10,875 nt of DNA from JBFGCM01 sp041581135 (GCA_041581135.1 JBFGCM010000107.1:1-10875); one strand, 5' to 3'; counted from the first letter of the stretch, positions 1 through 7,345 are shown. Notes: a model not told the origin generated them from the sequence alone. A program made the numbers and translations.

Positions 1-814
1 CGATGTCGTCGGGGTCGCGGTCGGTCAGCATGAGGTTCTCGTCCCACCCATCGAGGGCCGCCATGTGATCTGGGCTCAGCTCGAAGTCGAACACGTCGAA
101 GTTGGAGGCGATCCGCGCCGGGTTGACCGACTTGGGGATGACGACGAACCCGTGCTGGATCGCCCACCGAATGAGCACCTGGGCGGCGGTCTTGTCGTAG
201 GTCGCTGCGATGTCGGCCAGCCGCAGGTCGTCGAGGCGGGTGCCCCGGGCCAACGGGCTGTAGGCCTCCACGACGACGCCCTCTGCAGTGCACCACTCGA
301 TGGTGGGCAACCGGGAGCCGTACAGGTACGGCGTGAGCTCGATCTGATTCACCGCCGGCAGCTCGTCGGTCCAGGCGGTCATGTCCTCCAGGTGGCTCCG
401 CATGAAGTTGGACACCCCGATGGCCCGGGCCCGGCCCGATGCTTCGAGCTCCTGCAGGGCGCGCCACGTGTCCGGGTTCTTCCCGGGCACAGGCCAGTGG
501 ATCAGATAGAGATCGACGTAGTCCATCTGCAGCTCTGCCATGCTGCGCTCGAAGGCGGCCAGCGTGGACTCGTACCCGGCGGCATCGGGCCACACTTTGG
601 TGGTGACGAACACGTCGTCGCGGTCGATGCCGCTGCGTCGAATGCCCTCTCCCACCGACGCCTCGTTCTGATAGAAGCTCGCCGTGTCGATGTGCCGGTA
701 GCCACACTCGATGGCATATCGCACCGCGTCGACCGTCTCGGCGCCCGGCGCGGACTTGTACACGCCCAAGCCGATCTGCGGCATCAGCACCCCGTTGGTC
801 AGCGCTAGCTCCAT
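1..814 (-). CDS. Aldo/keto reductase (AKR family), 3' end just outside the window
   Basis: NAD(P)H-dependent soluble oxidoreductase of the aldo/keto reductase superfamily, which reduces aldehydes and ketones; it resembles 2,5-diketo-D-gluconate reductase-type enzymes. The reverse strand reads 271 codons from ATG at 814. The catalytic tetrad is complete: Asp43 (RHIDTA), Tyr48 (ASFYQNE), Lys73 (TTKVW) and His106 (LIHWP). AIGVSNF (131-137) and the cofactor-binding IPKS (226-229) follow as in the family. The last visible residues (DRDPDDI) match the usual family C-terminus, so only a few codons are missing at the left edge. It starts 24 bp after the stop of the TorD-like gene, with a modest GGAG 5 nt before the ATG, so it is probably the last gene of the molybdoenzyme operon. 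Its link to sulfur chemistry is not evident and the substrate cannot be read from sequence. Family assignment is very secure. Confidence 0.95.
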   Translation of the reverse strand, partial: MELALTNGVLMPQIGLGVYKSAPGAETVDAVRYAIECGYRHIDTASFYQNEASVGEGIRRSGIDRDDVFVTTKVWPDAAGYESTLAAFERSMAELQMDYVDLYLIHWPVPGKNPDTWRALQELEASGRARAIGVSNFMRSHLEDMTAWTDELPAVNQIELTPYLYGSRLPTIEWCTAEGVVVEAYSPLARGTRLDDLRLADIAATYDKTAAQVLIRWAIQHGFVVIPKSVNPARIASNFDVFDFELSPDHMAALDGWDENLMLTDRDPDDI

Positions 815-838
815 GGGTGCTCCGTCATCGGGTGGAGG

Positions 839-1642
839 CTACCGACCGGCACGCAGCCGTCGGGAGGTGGTGTCGGCCCGTTCCGCCAGGTCGAGCCACA
901 GACGTTCACTGCCCGGATGTTGGGCGGCGACGGAGCGCCACCGCGCCGCCAGCACCTCATGGAGCAGTGCCAGGTCTCCGGCGATCCCACCCGCGGCGAG
1001 ATCGCTCTGTCGAACCTCCCTGGTCCGGTTCGGATCAGCCGTCATCGCCCGGACGGTGGCGCCCAACAGGACACCGCCCGACCACACCGATCCCAGCAGG
1101 TCGGGCAGGGGTAGTGCGGGAGCGACCGGTCCGTACGCGTCCTCGCCGGGTGGATGGAGACCCTCCCGCCCGGTCACGAGCCCGGGAGCAGGACGATGAT
1201 GATCGCCCAACCTCAGCAGCAGGTCGCGGGCATGGTGGGCGGCGCGTTCCCGTGGATGGCAGCGGCCCACGGCGTCGAGCCACGGAACCGCCCAATGGAG
1301 GATGCGGTCACCCAACAGCATGCGTCGATCCGCATAGGCGCGGGTGGCGATGTGGCCCTTGTCGTCCCGCCAGGCGTCGGCCTCGGCAACCGACAGCGCG
1401 GCGGCGAAGCGGGCGAGGTCGGCCAGGTCGGCCTCCCCCAGTTCGTAGTCCCACGACCGCGCTCGCTGCTCCAGGTCGGACCGGGGATCGAAGTGACCCA
1501 CGACGGCGGCTTCGGATGCGGGGAGGTCCTCCCACACGTCGGGATGCAGCTCGGGTGCCCATGCGGTGGCGACCTCCACCCACTGCGCCGCCTCGACCCG
1601 GGCCGCGCTCGCCGCCGGCGGGTCGTCAAACGTGGTAGGCAT
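839..1642 (-). CDS. TorD/DmsD-like molybdoenzyme maturation chaperone (probable)
   Basis: 267 residues. The family consists of cytoplasmic chaperones that bind the apo-form of DMSO-reductase-type enzymes and assist molybdopterin insertion. The best match is residues 73-146: an Ala-rich helix (LADLARFAAALSVAEADAW), then RRMLLGDRILHWAVPWLDAV, then a further helix ending DLLLRL. This fits the TorD pattern of a leucine-rich helix, a 'fl-x-x-HL-x-x-W-x-x-x-f' segment and a closing helix. Position supports it: the ATG at 1642 lies 17 nt inside the end of the catalytic subunit gene, so the two are translationally coupled, which is where such chaperones usually sit. About 115 residues beyond residue 150 are not recognised and exceed a typical TorD (about 200 residues). 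The N-terminal 70 residues are also weakly conserved, so a non-TorD operon protein is possible. No strong ribosome binding site, as expected for a coupled start. Confidence 0.62.
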   Translation of the reverse strand: MPTTFDDPPAASAARVEAAQWVEVATAWAPELHPDVWEDLPASEAAVVGHFDPRSDLEQRARSWDYELGEADLADLARFAAALSVAEADAWRDDKGHIATRAYADRRMLLGDRILHWAVPWLDAVGRCHPRERAAHHARDLLLRLGDHHRPAPGLVTGREGLHPPGEDAYGPVAPALPLPDLLGSVWSGGVLLGATVRAMTADPNRTREVRQSDLAAGGIAGDLALLHEVLAARWRSVAAQHPGSERLWLDLAERADTTSRRLRAGR

Positions 1643-4352
1643 CGGCGGTCGGTTTCACCGGGCGGTTGAGCCACATCGGCCGGCGGGTGCCATCGGGACC
1701 AGGCCCGGGCTTGGTGAGCTGGAGCCACTCCAGGTACACCTGCATGCTCTTGTTGGTGTCCACCACCACGTCCCCGTACCGGTCGCCGGGTTGCGCCGGG
1801 GCCAGACGAACCCGCTGATGCCACGCATGCATGCCGGACACCGGGTCGGGGTGGGGCGGGAACGCCAGGTTCTGGTTCACGCCGGCGTCCTTCCACCAGA
1901 TCCGCTCCGAGTCGGGGTCGTCTGACGGGAACGGCTGGATGCCCTTCTTCTGGCGCAGCCGCCACTTACCGTCGCCGAGCTGATCGACGTCGACCAGCGC
2001 CGAGGACCAGCGCTCGTTGCCAGTCGAGTCTTCGAGGCGCCAGCGACCGAGGTGGTGGGAGGCCGCTACCACGCCGGGGCGGATGCCTTCGGTGCGCCAG
2101 GCTCGCATCACGAAGTAGCCGCTGTCGGTGGTGATTCGCACCATGTCGCCGGTCTCGAAGCCGAGGGCGTCGGCGTCGCGGGGATGCACCCACAGCGGGT
2201 GGCCATGGCTGATCTCGTAGAGGTACTTGGCGTTGCCGGAACGGGTGTGGATCAGCGTAGGCAGCCGGAAGATGGGCAGCAGGATTCGCTCGTTGCCGGC
2301 GAGGTCGAGCTTGCGCCAGTGCACGTGGCTGGGCAGGTACGTGGGGATGGCCTCGTCGTGCCAGCCCCATTCGTCCATGGTCTGGGAGTACCACTCGAGT
2401 TTGCGGCTCGGCGACCCGAACCCGATCTTGGCCTCGCCGTCCACCAGCACGCCGGCGTCTCTGGTCGGGGCCGGGCGCTCGTGCACCTCGTACACCCCGG
2501 TGGCGATCTCGACCGCGCCGTACTTGCGCATGTACTCCAGCGGCGTCAAGCCCTCGGCCGCAGCCTTCTCCGGCAGGCCGGGGACCGAGTGGTCGAACAT
2601 CCAGCCGTAGTACTCGTCGACGGTGACCGGCCGGCCGGGGTGGGCCTCGGACTCGAACCAGCGGCGAATGCCGAGTGAGCCGTCGGGGTCCACCTTCCAG
2701 GACAGATCGATCCAGAACTCCGTCTCCTCCCACACCTCGCCCGGGTTCGCCTCGTAGGTGCGGTCGTAGTGCTCGCCGTTGCGCTCCCCCGCCACTCGGA
2801 GCACCGGCTGGCGGAACCCGAGCCACTGCCCGGCATGGGTGGCGTAGGAGTGGGTGTCGTGGCGCTCGGCAGAGACTCCCAGCGGCAGCACGTAATCGGC
2901 GAACCATGCGGTCTCGGACCAGGTGGGCGTCAGGGCCACATGCAGGCCCACCTTGGACTCGTCGGTGAGCACCTCGATCCACGAGAAACCGTCCGGATTG
3001 GTCCACACCGGGTTGTAGACCCGCGAGAAGTACACGTCCACCCTCCCCCGTCCCTCCTTGAGGAAGTACGGCAGCAGGAAGCTCAGCTCATGGTGAGCGA
3101 ACGGGTACTCGGCCGGCCACAGCAACTCGTTCCACCGGCTGTGGGGCGGAGGCATGTTCCAATGGGCCGGCTTGAACTTGGCCCACGAGTTCGGAGACGT
3201 GCCGCCCTTGGTGCCGACCGAACCGGTCAACACCTGGAGGAACCACAGGCATCGCGCCACCTGCCACCCGCCGAGGTTTCCGCTGTTGGCGCCACGCCAA
3301 GTGTGCGAGGCGAACCGGCTTCCGGCATCGGCGATGCCGCGGGCAATGGCTTCGATCCGGTCGGCCGGCACCCCGGTCTCCTCGGCCGCCCACTCCAACG
3401 TGTAGGACGCGTACTCCTCGGCCAGCGCCTCCATGAAGGAGTCGTACGTGCGGGGTCGCTCCGGGTAACGGAGCTCCAGCGATTGTTCCCAGTTCACCCA
3501 GCGCCGCACGAAGCCGTGATCGACAGCATCCCACTCGATCAACAACCTGGCGATGGCCAGCAGCAGTGCCGCTTCGGTGCCGGGCCACGGCGAGAGCCAG
3601 TGGTCCGACATCGACGCCGTGTTGGAGAGACGGGGGTCGATGGTCGCCAGCTTGGCGCCGGCCTGCTTGGCCTCCATGATCCGCTGGGCGTGCGGGTTGA
3701 AGTAGTGGCCCGTCTCCAGGTGCGACGACAGCAACAGGATGAAGCGGGCGTTGGCGAAATCCGCCGACGGCCGGTCGTGCGCCATCCACATGGCGTAGCC
3801 GGTGCGGGCACCCGACGAGCAGATGTTGGTGTGACTGTTGTGGCCGTCGACCCCCCACGCCTTGAGGGTGCGGTCCATGAAGCCGTCCTCACCGGGACGC
3901 CCCACGTGGTACATGATCTCGTCGTGGCGGCCCTCCCGGATGGCGGTGGCCATGCGGCCGCCGATGTCGGCCAGGGCGTCATCCCACGACACCCGCTCCC
4001 ACTGCCCGCTCCCCCGCGGCCCGGACCGCTTCAGCGGGTAGAGGATTCGCTCCGGGTCGTAGACCTGGTTGATGGTGGCCGGACCCTTGGCGCAGTTGCG
4101 GCCCCGGGAGCCGGGATGCGCCGGGTTGCCCTCGAACTTGCGGATCTCGCCGCTCTCTTTGTCGACGTAAGCGAGGAGTCCGCAAGCCGACTCACAGTTG
4201 AAGCACGTGGTGGGTACGAGGCGGAACTCGTGCTTCTTGCGCTGCGGCCAGGCGCGGGCGTCGTACTCCTCCCAATCGTCCCAGCGGTCGGGCGGCGGGT
4301 AGTTGGTCAGCTCCGAGCCGGGCAGGAGCCGGGGGATGAGATCGTCGGTCAC
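1626..4352 (-). CDS. Catalytic subunit of a molybdopterin oxidoreductase (DMSO reductase family, PsrA/SoeA-like)
   Basis: 908-residue bis-molybdopterin-guanine-dinucleotide enzyme, the catalytic subunit of a quinone-linked iron-sulfur molybdoenzyme. The N-terminal [4Fe-4S] ligands are Cys50, Cys53, Cys57 and Cys87 (TTCFNCESACG ... RGRNCAKG). The probable molybdenum ligand is Cys178 in HTNICSSGAR. Cofactor-binding features include LATIDPRLSNTASMSDHW and, in the C-terminal domain, HTRSGNAKYLYEISHGHPLW and FETGDMVRITT. No twin-arginine or Sec signal is seen, so it should act on the cytoplasmic side, like SoeA sulfite dehydrogenase and unlike exported PsrA. The start chosen is GTG at 4352: it has GAGAAGGGA just upstream and lies 13 nt after the stop of the FeS-NrfD gene; the frame is open to 4475, but that stretch is out-of-frame sequence of the upstream gene. 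Neighbouring DsrE2 and TusA point to a sulfur substrate such as sulfite, polysulfide or thiosulfate; which one is inference. Family very secure, substrate unknown. Confidence 0.93.
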   Translation of the reverse strand: MTDDLIPRLLPGSELTNYPPPDRWDDWEEYDARAWPQRKKHEFRLVPTTCFNCESACGLLAYVDKESGEIRKFEGNPAHPGSRGRNCAKGPATINQVYDPERILYPLKRSGPRGSGQWERVSWDDALADIGGRMATAIREGRHDEIMYHVGRPGEDGFMDRTLKAWGVDGHNSHTNICSSGARTGYAMWMAHDRPSADFANARFILLLSSHLETGHYFNPHAQRIMEAKQAGAKLATIDPRLSNTASMSDHWLSPWPGTEAALLLAIARLLIEWDAVDHGFVRRWVNWEQSLELRYPERPRTYDSFMEALAEEYASYTLEWAAEETGVPADRIEAIARGIADAGSRFASHTWRGANSGNLGGWQVARCLWFLQVLTGSVGTKGGTSPNSWAKFKPAHWNMPPPHSRWNELLWPAEYPFAHHELSFLLPYFLKEGRGRVDVYFSRVYNPVWTNPDGFSWIEVLTDESKVGLHVALTPTWSETAWFADYVLPLGVSAERHDTHSYATHAGQWLGFRQPVLRVAGERNGEHYDRTYEANPGEVWEETEFWIDLSWKVDPDGSLGIRRWFESEAHPGRPVTVDEYYGWMFDHSVPGLPEKAAAEGLTPLEYMRKYGAVEIATGVYEVHERPAPTRDAGVLVDGEAKIGFGSPSRKLEWYSQTMDEWGWHDEAIPTYLPSHVHWRKLDLAGNERILLPIFRLPTLIHTRSGNAKYLYEISHGHPLWVHPRDADALGFETGDMVRITTDSGYFVMRAWRTEGIRPGVVAASHHLGRWRLEDSTGNERWSSALVDVDQLGDGKWRLRQKKGIQPFPSDDPDSERIWWKDAGVNQNLAFPPHPDPVSGMHAWHQRVRLAPAQPGDRYGDVVVDTNKSMQVYLEWLQLTKPGPGPDGTRRPMWLNRPVKPTADAYHV

Positions 4353-4365
4353 CAGGAATCCCTTC

Positions 4366-5976
4366 TCATGAGAGCGGCACGCTCTGACCGGCTCGCACGA
4401 AGGCGTCGTCGGCGAACCATATGCCGGCGGCCACCGCCACCCCACCCACCGCTGCCGCCCACGGACCGGCGACACCGGTGATGGTCAGCACTCCGAGGAC
4501 GATGGGCACCGCCACGCCGAGCAGCTGGCCGCCCAGCCACCACTCTGCGGCGAAGCGGCCCCGCGTCATGTGATGCATGGCATCGGAGATGTTGCGGGTC
4601 GGATGGTCCGAGGCCAGCTCGGCCAAGGCGATGAGGCCGAGGGCGGCGGCTCCGCCAACCAGCGCCCAGGCAAATGTCCTCTCGGCGACGTCGCCCAGCT
4701 CGGACGCCAGCACCAGCACCGACATCGCTCCCCCGCCCACGGCCACCGCGCCGGCGATCATGTGCCACAGCAGCATCGGGCTCTGCCACAGGTCGCGGGC
4801 CTCGGCTTGGCCGAAGAGGAAAGCGGTGTACCCGGCGGTGGCCAGTGCCAGCGGTACGGCGGCCCAGGCGAGCACCTGCCATGCTCCCGGCCCGCCGAAC
4901 AAGCCAACGACGAACCATGCGCCGAGCACGGCGGCATACGCCGAGAGGATCCACGCCCCGCGCACCAGCCACGAGCCCGGGTTGCCCTTGGTGAGGAGGT
5001 AGAAGAAGCGGTCGGGCCGTTTGAGGTCCCACACGAGGAGCACACCGGTGACAACGAGGAACACCCCGGCGGCCAGCGGGACGAACCAGCGCAGCAGCGA
5101 CGAGGCCGGGTTGACACCCGCCAGCAGCGCCAGCGCCACCGCCAGCACGAGCCCGGCGGCGACGCCTTTGGTGAGGAAGTAGCTCGAGACCCGCCAGCCC
5201 CACGGCATCGGATGCTCGGTGTTGTACACCACCCGGGGTGGCGTGTTGCGCTTCTCGTATACCACGCTCGGCGGCGCGCTCGGCTCGGCCGGCACCTCGT
5301 TGAGGTTCCCGATCACCCCGGTGGGACCACCGTTGGTGGAAGGCGGCGTCAGGTCCACCGAGAGCCACGACACCGGGTCGCGCCACACCCCGCCGTCCTC
5401 CAGTGGCTCGGCGCGGAGCGGGTCGATGTTGGCCTCCTCGACTCCCTTGTAGAAGAGGTTCGGTTTGGTGCCCTGCTCCGGGGCACGGACGAACACCTGC
5501 TCGGTGGCGACGAGACGCGAGATCCGAGTGTTGGGATCGTCGAGGTCGCCGGCGATGATGGCCTGTTCGGGACACACGATCACGCACGCCGGCTCCAGGC
5601 CGACCTCGACCCGGTGTACGCAGTAGTTGCACTTCTGGGCGGTGTGCTCACCGGGATCGATGTAGAGGGCGTCGTAGGGGCACGCCTGCATGCAGCTCTT
5701 GCACCCGATACACCGATCGGTGTCGAAGTCGACAATGCCGTCGGCGCGCTTGAAGAGTGCGGTCGTCGGACAGATCTCGACACATGGGGCATCCGTGCAG
5801 TGGTTGCACCGCATCACCGAGAAGAAGCGCTTCGTGTCGGGCCACTCGCCCTTCTCGATGTACTTGACCCAGGTGCGGTTGACGCCGAGCGGCACCTGGT
5901 GCTCGGTCTTGCACGCCACGGTGCACGCGTGACAGCCGATACAGCTGTCCTGGTCGATGACGAATCCGTACCTCAG
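4366..5976 (-). CDS. Fused four-cluster [4Fe-4S] electron-transfer subunit and NrfD/PsrC-type membrane anchor
   Basis: 536-residue fusion of two subunits that are separate in Psr-type enzymes. Residues 1-150 hold sixteen Cys in four groups: 12/15/18/22 (CIGCHACTVACK), 57/60/65/69, 89/92/95/99 (CIGCKSCMQACP) and 116/119/131/135, the PsrB/DmsB pattern that wires electrons between the molybdenum site and the membrane. After a linker of about 110 residues rich in Pro and Gly, residues 271-536 form eight hydrophobic segments typical of NrfD, including DLKRPDRFFYLLTKG and the closing RAGQSVPLS; this part exchanges electrons with quinone. Start: the GTG at 5919 would remove three Cys of the first cluster. 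The frame continues upstream as RYGFVIDQDSC, but no ATG, GTG or TTG occurs in frame before the TusA stop. The best start is CTG at 5976, 9 nt after GGAGG. No export signal. Product very secure, start less so. Confidence 0.9.
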   Translation of the reverse strand: MRYGFVIDQDSCIGCHACTVACKTEHQVPLGVNRTWVKYIEKGEWPDTKRFFSVMRCNHCTDAPCVEICPTTALFKRADGIVDFDTDRCIGCKSCMQACPYDALYIDPGEHTAQKCNYCVHRVEVGLEPACVIVCPEQAIIAGDLDDPNTRISRLVATEQVFVRAPEQGTKPNLFYKGVEEANIDPLRAEPLEDGGVWRDPVSWLSVDLTPPSTNGGPTGVIGNLNEVPAEPSAPPSVVYEKRNTPPRVVYNTEHPMPWGWRVSSYFLTKGVAAGLVLAVALALLAGVNPASSLLRWFVPLAAGVFLVVTGVLLVWDLKRPDRFFYLLTKGNPGSWLVRGAWILSAYAAVLGAWFVVGLFGGPGAWQVLAWAAVPLALATAGYTAFLFGQAEARDLWQSPMLLWHMIAGAVAVGGGAMSVLVLASELGDVAERTFAWALVGGAAALGLIALAELASDHPTRNISDAMHHMTRGRFAAEWWLGGQLLGVAVPIVLGVLTITGVAGPWAAAVGGVAVAAGIWFADDAFVRAGQSVPLS

Positions 5977-6036
5977 CGCCCGCTCCCTCCCATCGGCGCG
6001 GACCCTAGACCCTCGCCGCGGCGTGTGGGTGAAACG

Positions 6037-6261
6037 TCAGGTCTTCTCGATGACGTAGTGGAAGTCGCCGTCCTTCTCGAACTGCTCCTTCAGCGAGTGT
6101 CCCATGTCCTTGGCCCAGGCCGGGATGTCCGACAACGAGCCGCGATCGGTGGCTACCAGCTCCACCGTCTGCCCGCTATCGATGTTGTTGATGGCCTGGG
6201 CGACCTTCAACACCGGCATGGGGCACTGCAAGTTGCGTGCATCCACCGTGAGATCTGCCAT
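6037..6261 (-). CDS. tusA: TusA-like sulfur carrier protein
   Basis: 74-residue cytoplasmic protein of the TusA (SirA-like) family. These proteins carry sulfur as a persulfide on one cysteine and pass it between rhodaneses, DsrE-type proteins and acceptors. The hallmark CPxP motif is present as LQCPMPVLK with Cys13, the only cysteine, on the first helix, and the length is standard. The start chosen is ATG at 6261 because GAGGAGG lies 7 nt upstream; a longer frame from 6315 would add an Arg/Ser-rich tail and run into the DsrE2 gene. It sits 28 bp after DsrE2 and 60 bp before the FeS-NrfD gene in the same operon. In sulfur oxidisers TusA is often linked with DsrE2 and rhodaneses, and here it probably serves the molybdoenzyme or feeds it indirectly. 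The family is secure; the exact partner is inferred. Confidence 0.95.
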   Translation of the reverse strand: MADLTVDARNLQCPMPVLKVAQAINNIDSGQTVELVATDRGSLSDIPAWAKDMGHSLKEQFEKDGDFHYVIEKT

Positions 6262-6289
6262 GTGGTGTCCTCCTCGTCGTCGTTGGGAT

Positions 6290-6829
6290 CTAGATGAACA
6301 GGCTGATCGAGGCATCCTTCATGAGGCTGATGGCGCTGCCGGCTCCGACCGGCTCGGGAAGGCCGTCGATCATGTCGTCCCGTTCTATGCCCATCAGGTC
6401 CATCGTCATCTGGCAGGGCCATAGCTTGACCCCCATGTCGAGGGCCAGCTCGAGCAGCTCCTGGACCGAGGCGACGTTCTTCTCGTCGGCGAGGTCCTTC
6501 ATCATCTTGGCACCGAGGCCGCCGAAGTTGAGGTTGGAGAGCTTCAGGTGGTCGGTGCTGCCGCGGTTGAAGACGCCGAGCAGACGCTGGCGCCAGTCCT
6601 CGGAGCTGATCTTGCCGTTCGGCTTCTTGAGGACCCCGAGACCCCAGAAGGTGAAGAACACCGTGACGTCCATGCCGTAGGCGGCGCCGGTGGTGGCCAG
6701 GATGAACACGGGCCAGGCTTTGTCCAGGTCGCCGGAGGCGGCGATGAGCACCATCTTCTCTTTCTCAGGTGTCTCGTCCGCAGCCTGGACGAGTTCTTCG
6801 GTGGCCGGTGCATCCTTCTGGAGGGTCAT
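6290..6829 (-). CDS. DsrE2-like sulfur-transfer protein (DsrE/DsrF/DsrH superfamily)
   Basis: 179 residues. DsrE2-type proteins take part in cytoplasmic sulfane-sulfur transfer together with TusA and rhodaneses. Family signatures are SGDLDKAWPVFILATTGAA (32-50), MDVTVFFTFWGLGVLKKP (53-70) and PCQMTMDLMGI (138-148). Cys139 in the last motif is the only cysteine and the probable sulfur-binding residue. The N-terminal 24 residues are charged and variable. No clear membrane-spanning segment is seen beyond the hydrophobic core of the fold. The ATG at 6829 is preceded by GAGGAGA about 8 nt upstream. It is the first gene of the minus-strand operon and its ATG lies 22 bp from a strong inverted repeat in the divergent region, so it is the likely point of control for the whole operon. 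Confidence 0.92.
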   Translation of the reverse strand: MTLQKDAPATEELVQAADETPEKEKMVLIAASGDLDKAWPVFILATTGAAYGMDVTVFFTFWGLGVLKKPNGKISSEDWRQRLLGVFNRGSTDHLKLSNLNFGGLGAKMMKDLADEKNVASVQELLELALDMGVKLWPCQMTMDLMGIERDDMIDGLPEPVGAGSAISLMKDASISLFI

Positions 6830-6850
6830 GAGCTCGTCTCCTCTGTGCTC

Positions 6851-6876
6851 GAATATATGCGGCTATCCGTATATTC
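6851..6876. promoter_or_regulatory. Candidate ArsR operator: 26-bp inverted repeat in the divergent intergenic region
   Basis: The arms GAATATATG (6851-6859) and CGTATATTC (6868-6876) are complementary at 8 of 9 positions and flank an 8-nt spacer. This is a sharply AT-rich island in GC-rich DNA between the DsrE2 operon (start 6829) and the ArsR gene (start 6960). The left arm contains a possible minus-strand -10 element (TATATT on that strand, 6852-6857), so a bound repressor would block transcription of the DsrE2 operon. ArsR-family dimers typically bind AT-rich inverted repeats of about this size. No binding data; assignment rests on symmetry and position. Confidence 0.6.
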
Positions 6877-6924
6877 AGAGTGCATATTGCTCCGCGACGG
6901 AGTCCCCTGTCAACAAGCGCCAAC

Positions 6925-6953
6925 TCGACCGCCCTGGGGCCGTGTGGCATAGT
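6925..6953 (+). promoter_or_regulatory. Candidate promoter of the ArsR gene, leaderless
   Basis: TCGACC (6925-6930, 4 of 6 matches to TTGACA) is separated by exactly 17 nt from CATAGT (6948-6953, 4 of 6 matches to TATAAT). The ATG follows 6 nt later at 6960, so the transcript should begin at or next to the start codon. No Shine-Dalgarno sequence is seen before this ATG, consistent with leaderless translation. Confidence 0.45.
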
Positions 6954-6959
6954 TGCGCC

Positions 6960-7280
6960 ATGTCGAGTGTACGCCAAGAGCTGTACCAGCTACACGCCAG
7001 CGTCTGCAAGGGTCTGGCCGACCCGAAGCGGCTCGTCATCCTCAATGCGCTCCGCGACGGCGAACGATCGGTCGGCTCGATCTGCGAGGCCGTGGATCTG
7101 CCCCAAGCCAACGTCTCTCAGCATCTCGCCATCTTGCGGGAGAAGGGGCTCGTGGAGGCCCGCAAGGAGGGGCAGCGGGTGTACTACTCGGTGACGTCCC
7201 CCAAGATCCTCGCCGCCATCGATCTGCTGCGCGAGGTCATGGCCGAGCAGCTGCAGCTCCCGGTGGCCGCCGAGCACTAG
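6960..7280 (+). CDS. ArsR-family winged-helix transcriptional repressor
   Basis: 106-residue DNA-binding protein, typical length for ArsR/SmtB regulators, which act as dimeric repressors released by a metal or a thiol-reactive signal. LADPKRLVILNALRDGERSV (19-38) is the family's second helix region. The recognition helix is LPQANVSQHLAILREKGLVE (47-66) and the wing is ARKEGQRVYYSV (67-78). The classical arsenite ELCVCDL motif is absent. The two cysteines are Cys16 (ASVCKGLA) and Cys42 (SICEAVDL); neither aligns by eye with the Cys in helix 2 (LMLVCTL) of the persulfide sensor BigR, where this protein has Asn29. The gene diverges from the DsrE2 operon and precedes a persulfide-dioxygenase-like gene by 65 bp, so a sulfur species is the likely signal, by inference. 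Confidence 0.93.
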   Translation: MSSVRQELYQLHASVCKGLADPKRLVILNALRDGERSVGSICEAVDLPQANVSQHLAILREKGLVEARKEGQRVYYSVTSPKILAAIDLLREVMAEQLQLPVAAEH

Positions 7281-7302
7281 AACTCAGCTTTGCAACCGGG
7301 TA

Positions 7303-7325
7303 CCGTATATGCGTGTTCATGCATG
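7303..7325. promoter_or_regulatory. Possible second ArsR-type site upstream of the rhodanese-MBL gene
   Basis: CCGTATAT at 7303-7310 is identical to eight bases of the right arm of the divergent-region inverted repeat (6867-6874). It is followed by ATGCGTG (7309-7315) and ATGCATG (7319-7325), two near-identical copies 10 bp apart, and the perfect palindrome CATGCATG (7318-7325). The site sits in the 65-bp gap between the ArsR gene and the ribosome binding site of the next gene. Symmetry is weaker than in the first site, so this is a candidate only. Confidence 0.35.
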
Positions 7326-7345
7326 TGTAGTGCGGGAGGAACGAG

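Noticed and set aside
65..808. Plus-strand open frame opposite the aldo/keto reductase
   Set aside because: The reverse strand encodes a full catalytic tetrad and cofactor motif; the plus frame has none and shows shadow composition.
4353..4475. Longer N-terminus for the catalytic subunit (start at 4475)
   Set aside because: These 41 codons are an out-of-frame reading of the end of the FeS-NrfD gene. GTG at 4352 has a good ribosome binding site.
2769..6297. Two long plus-strand open frames (2769-4481 and 4570-6297)
   Set aside because: They lie antisense to the molybdoenzyme and FeS-NrfD/TusA genes, whose family motifs are unmistakable. Long antisense frames are expected at this GC content.
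6262..6315. Longer TusA starting at 6315
   Set aside because: It adds an Arg/Ser-rich tail, overlaps the DsrE2 gene and ignores the GAGGAGG placed exactly before ATG 6261.
6960..7280. Assigning the regulator directly as BigR or SqrR
   Set aside because: The helix-2 cysteine (LMLVCTL in BigR) is Asn29 here, so the name is not supported by sequence.
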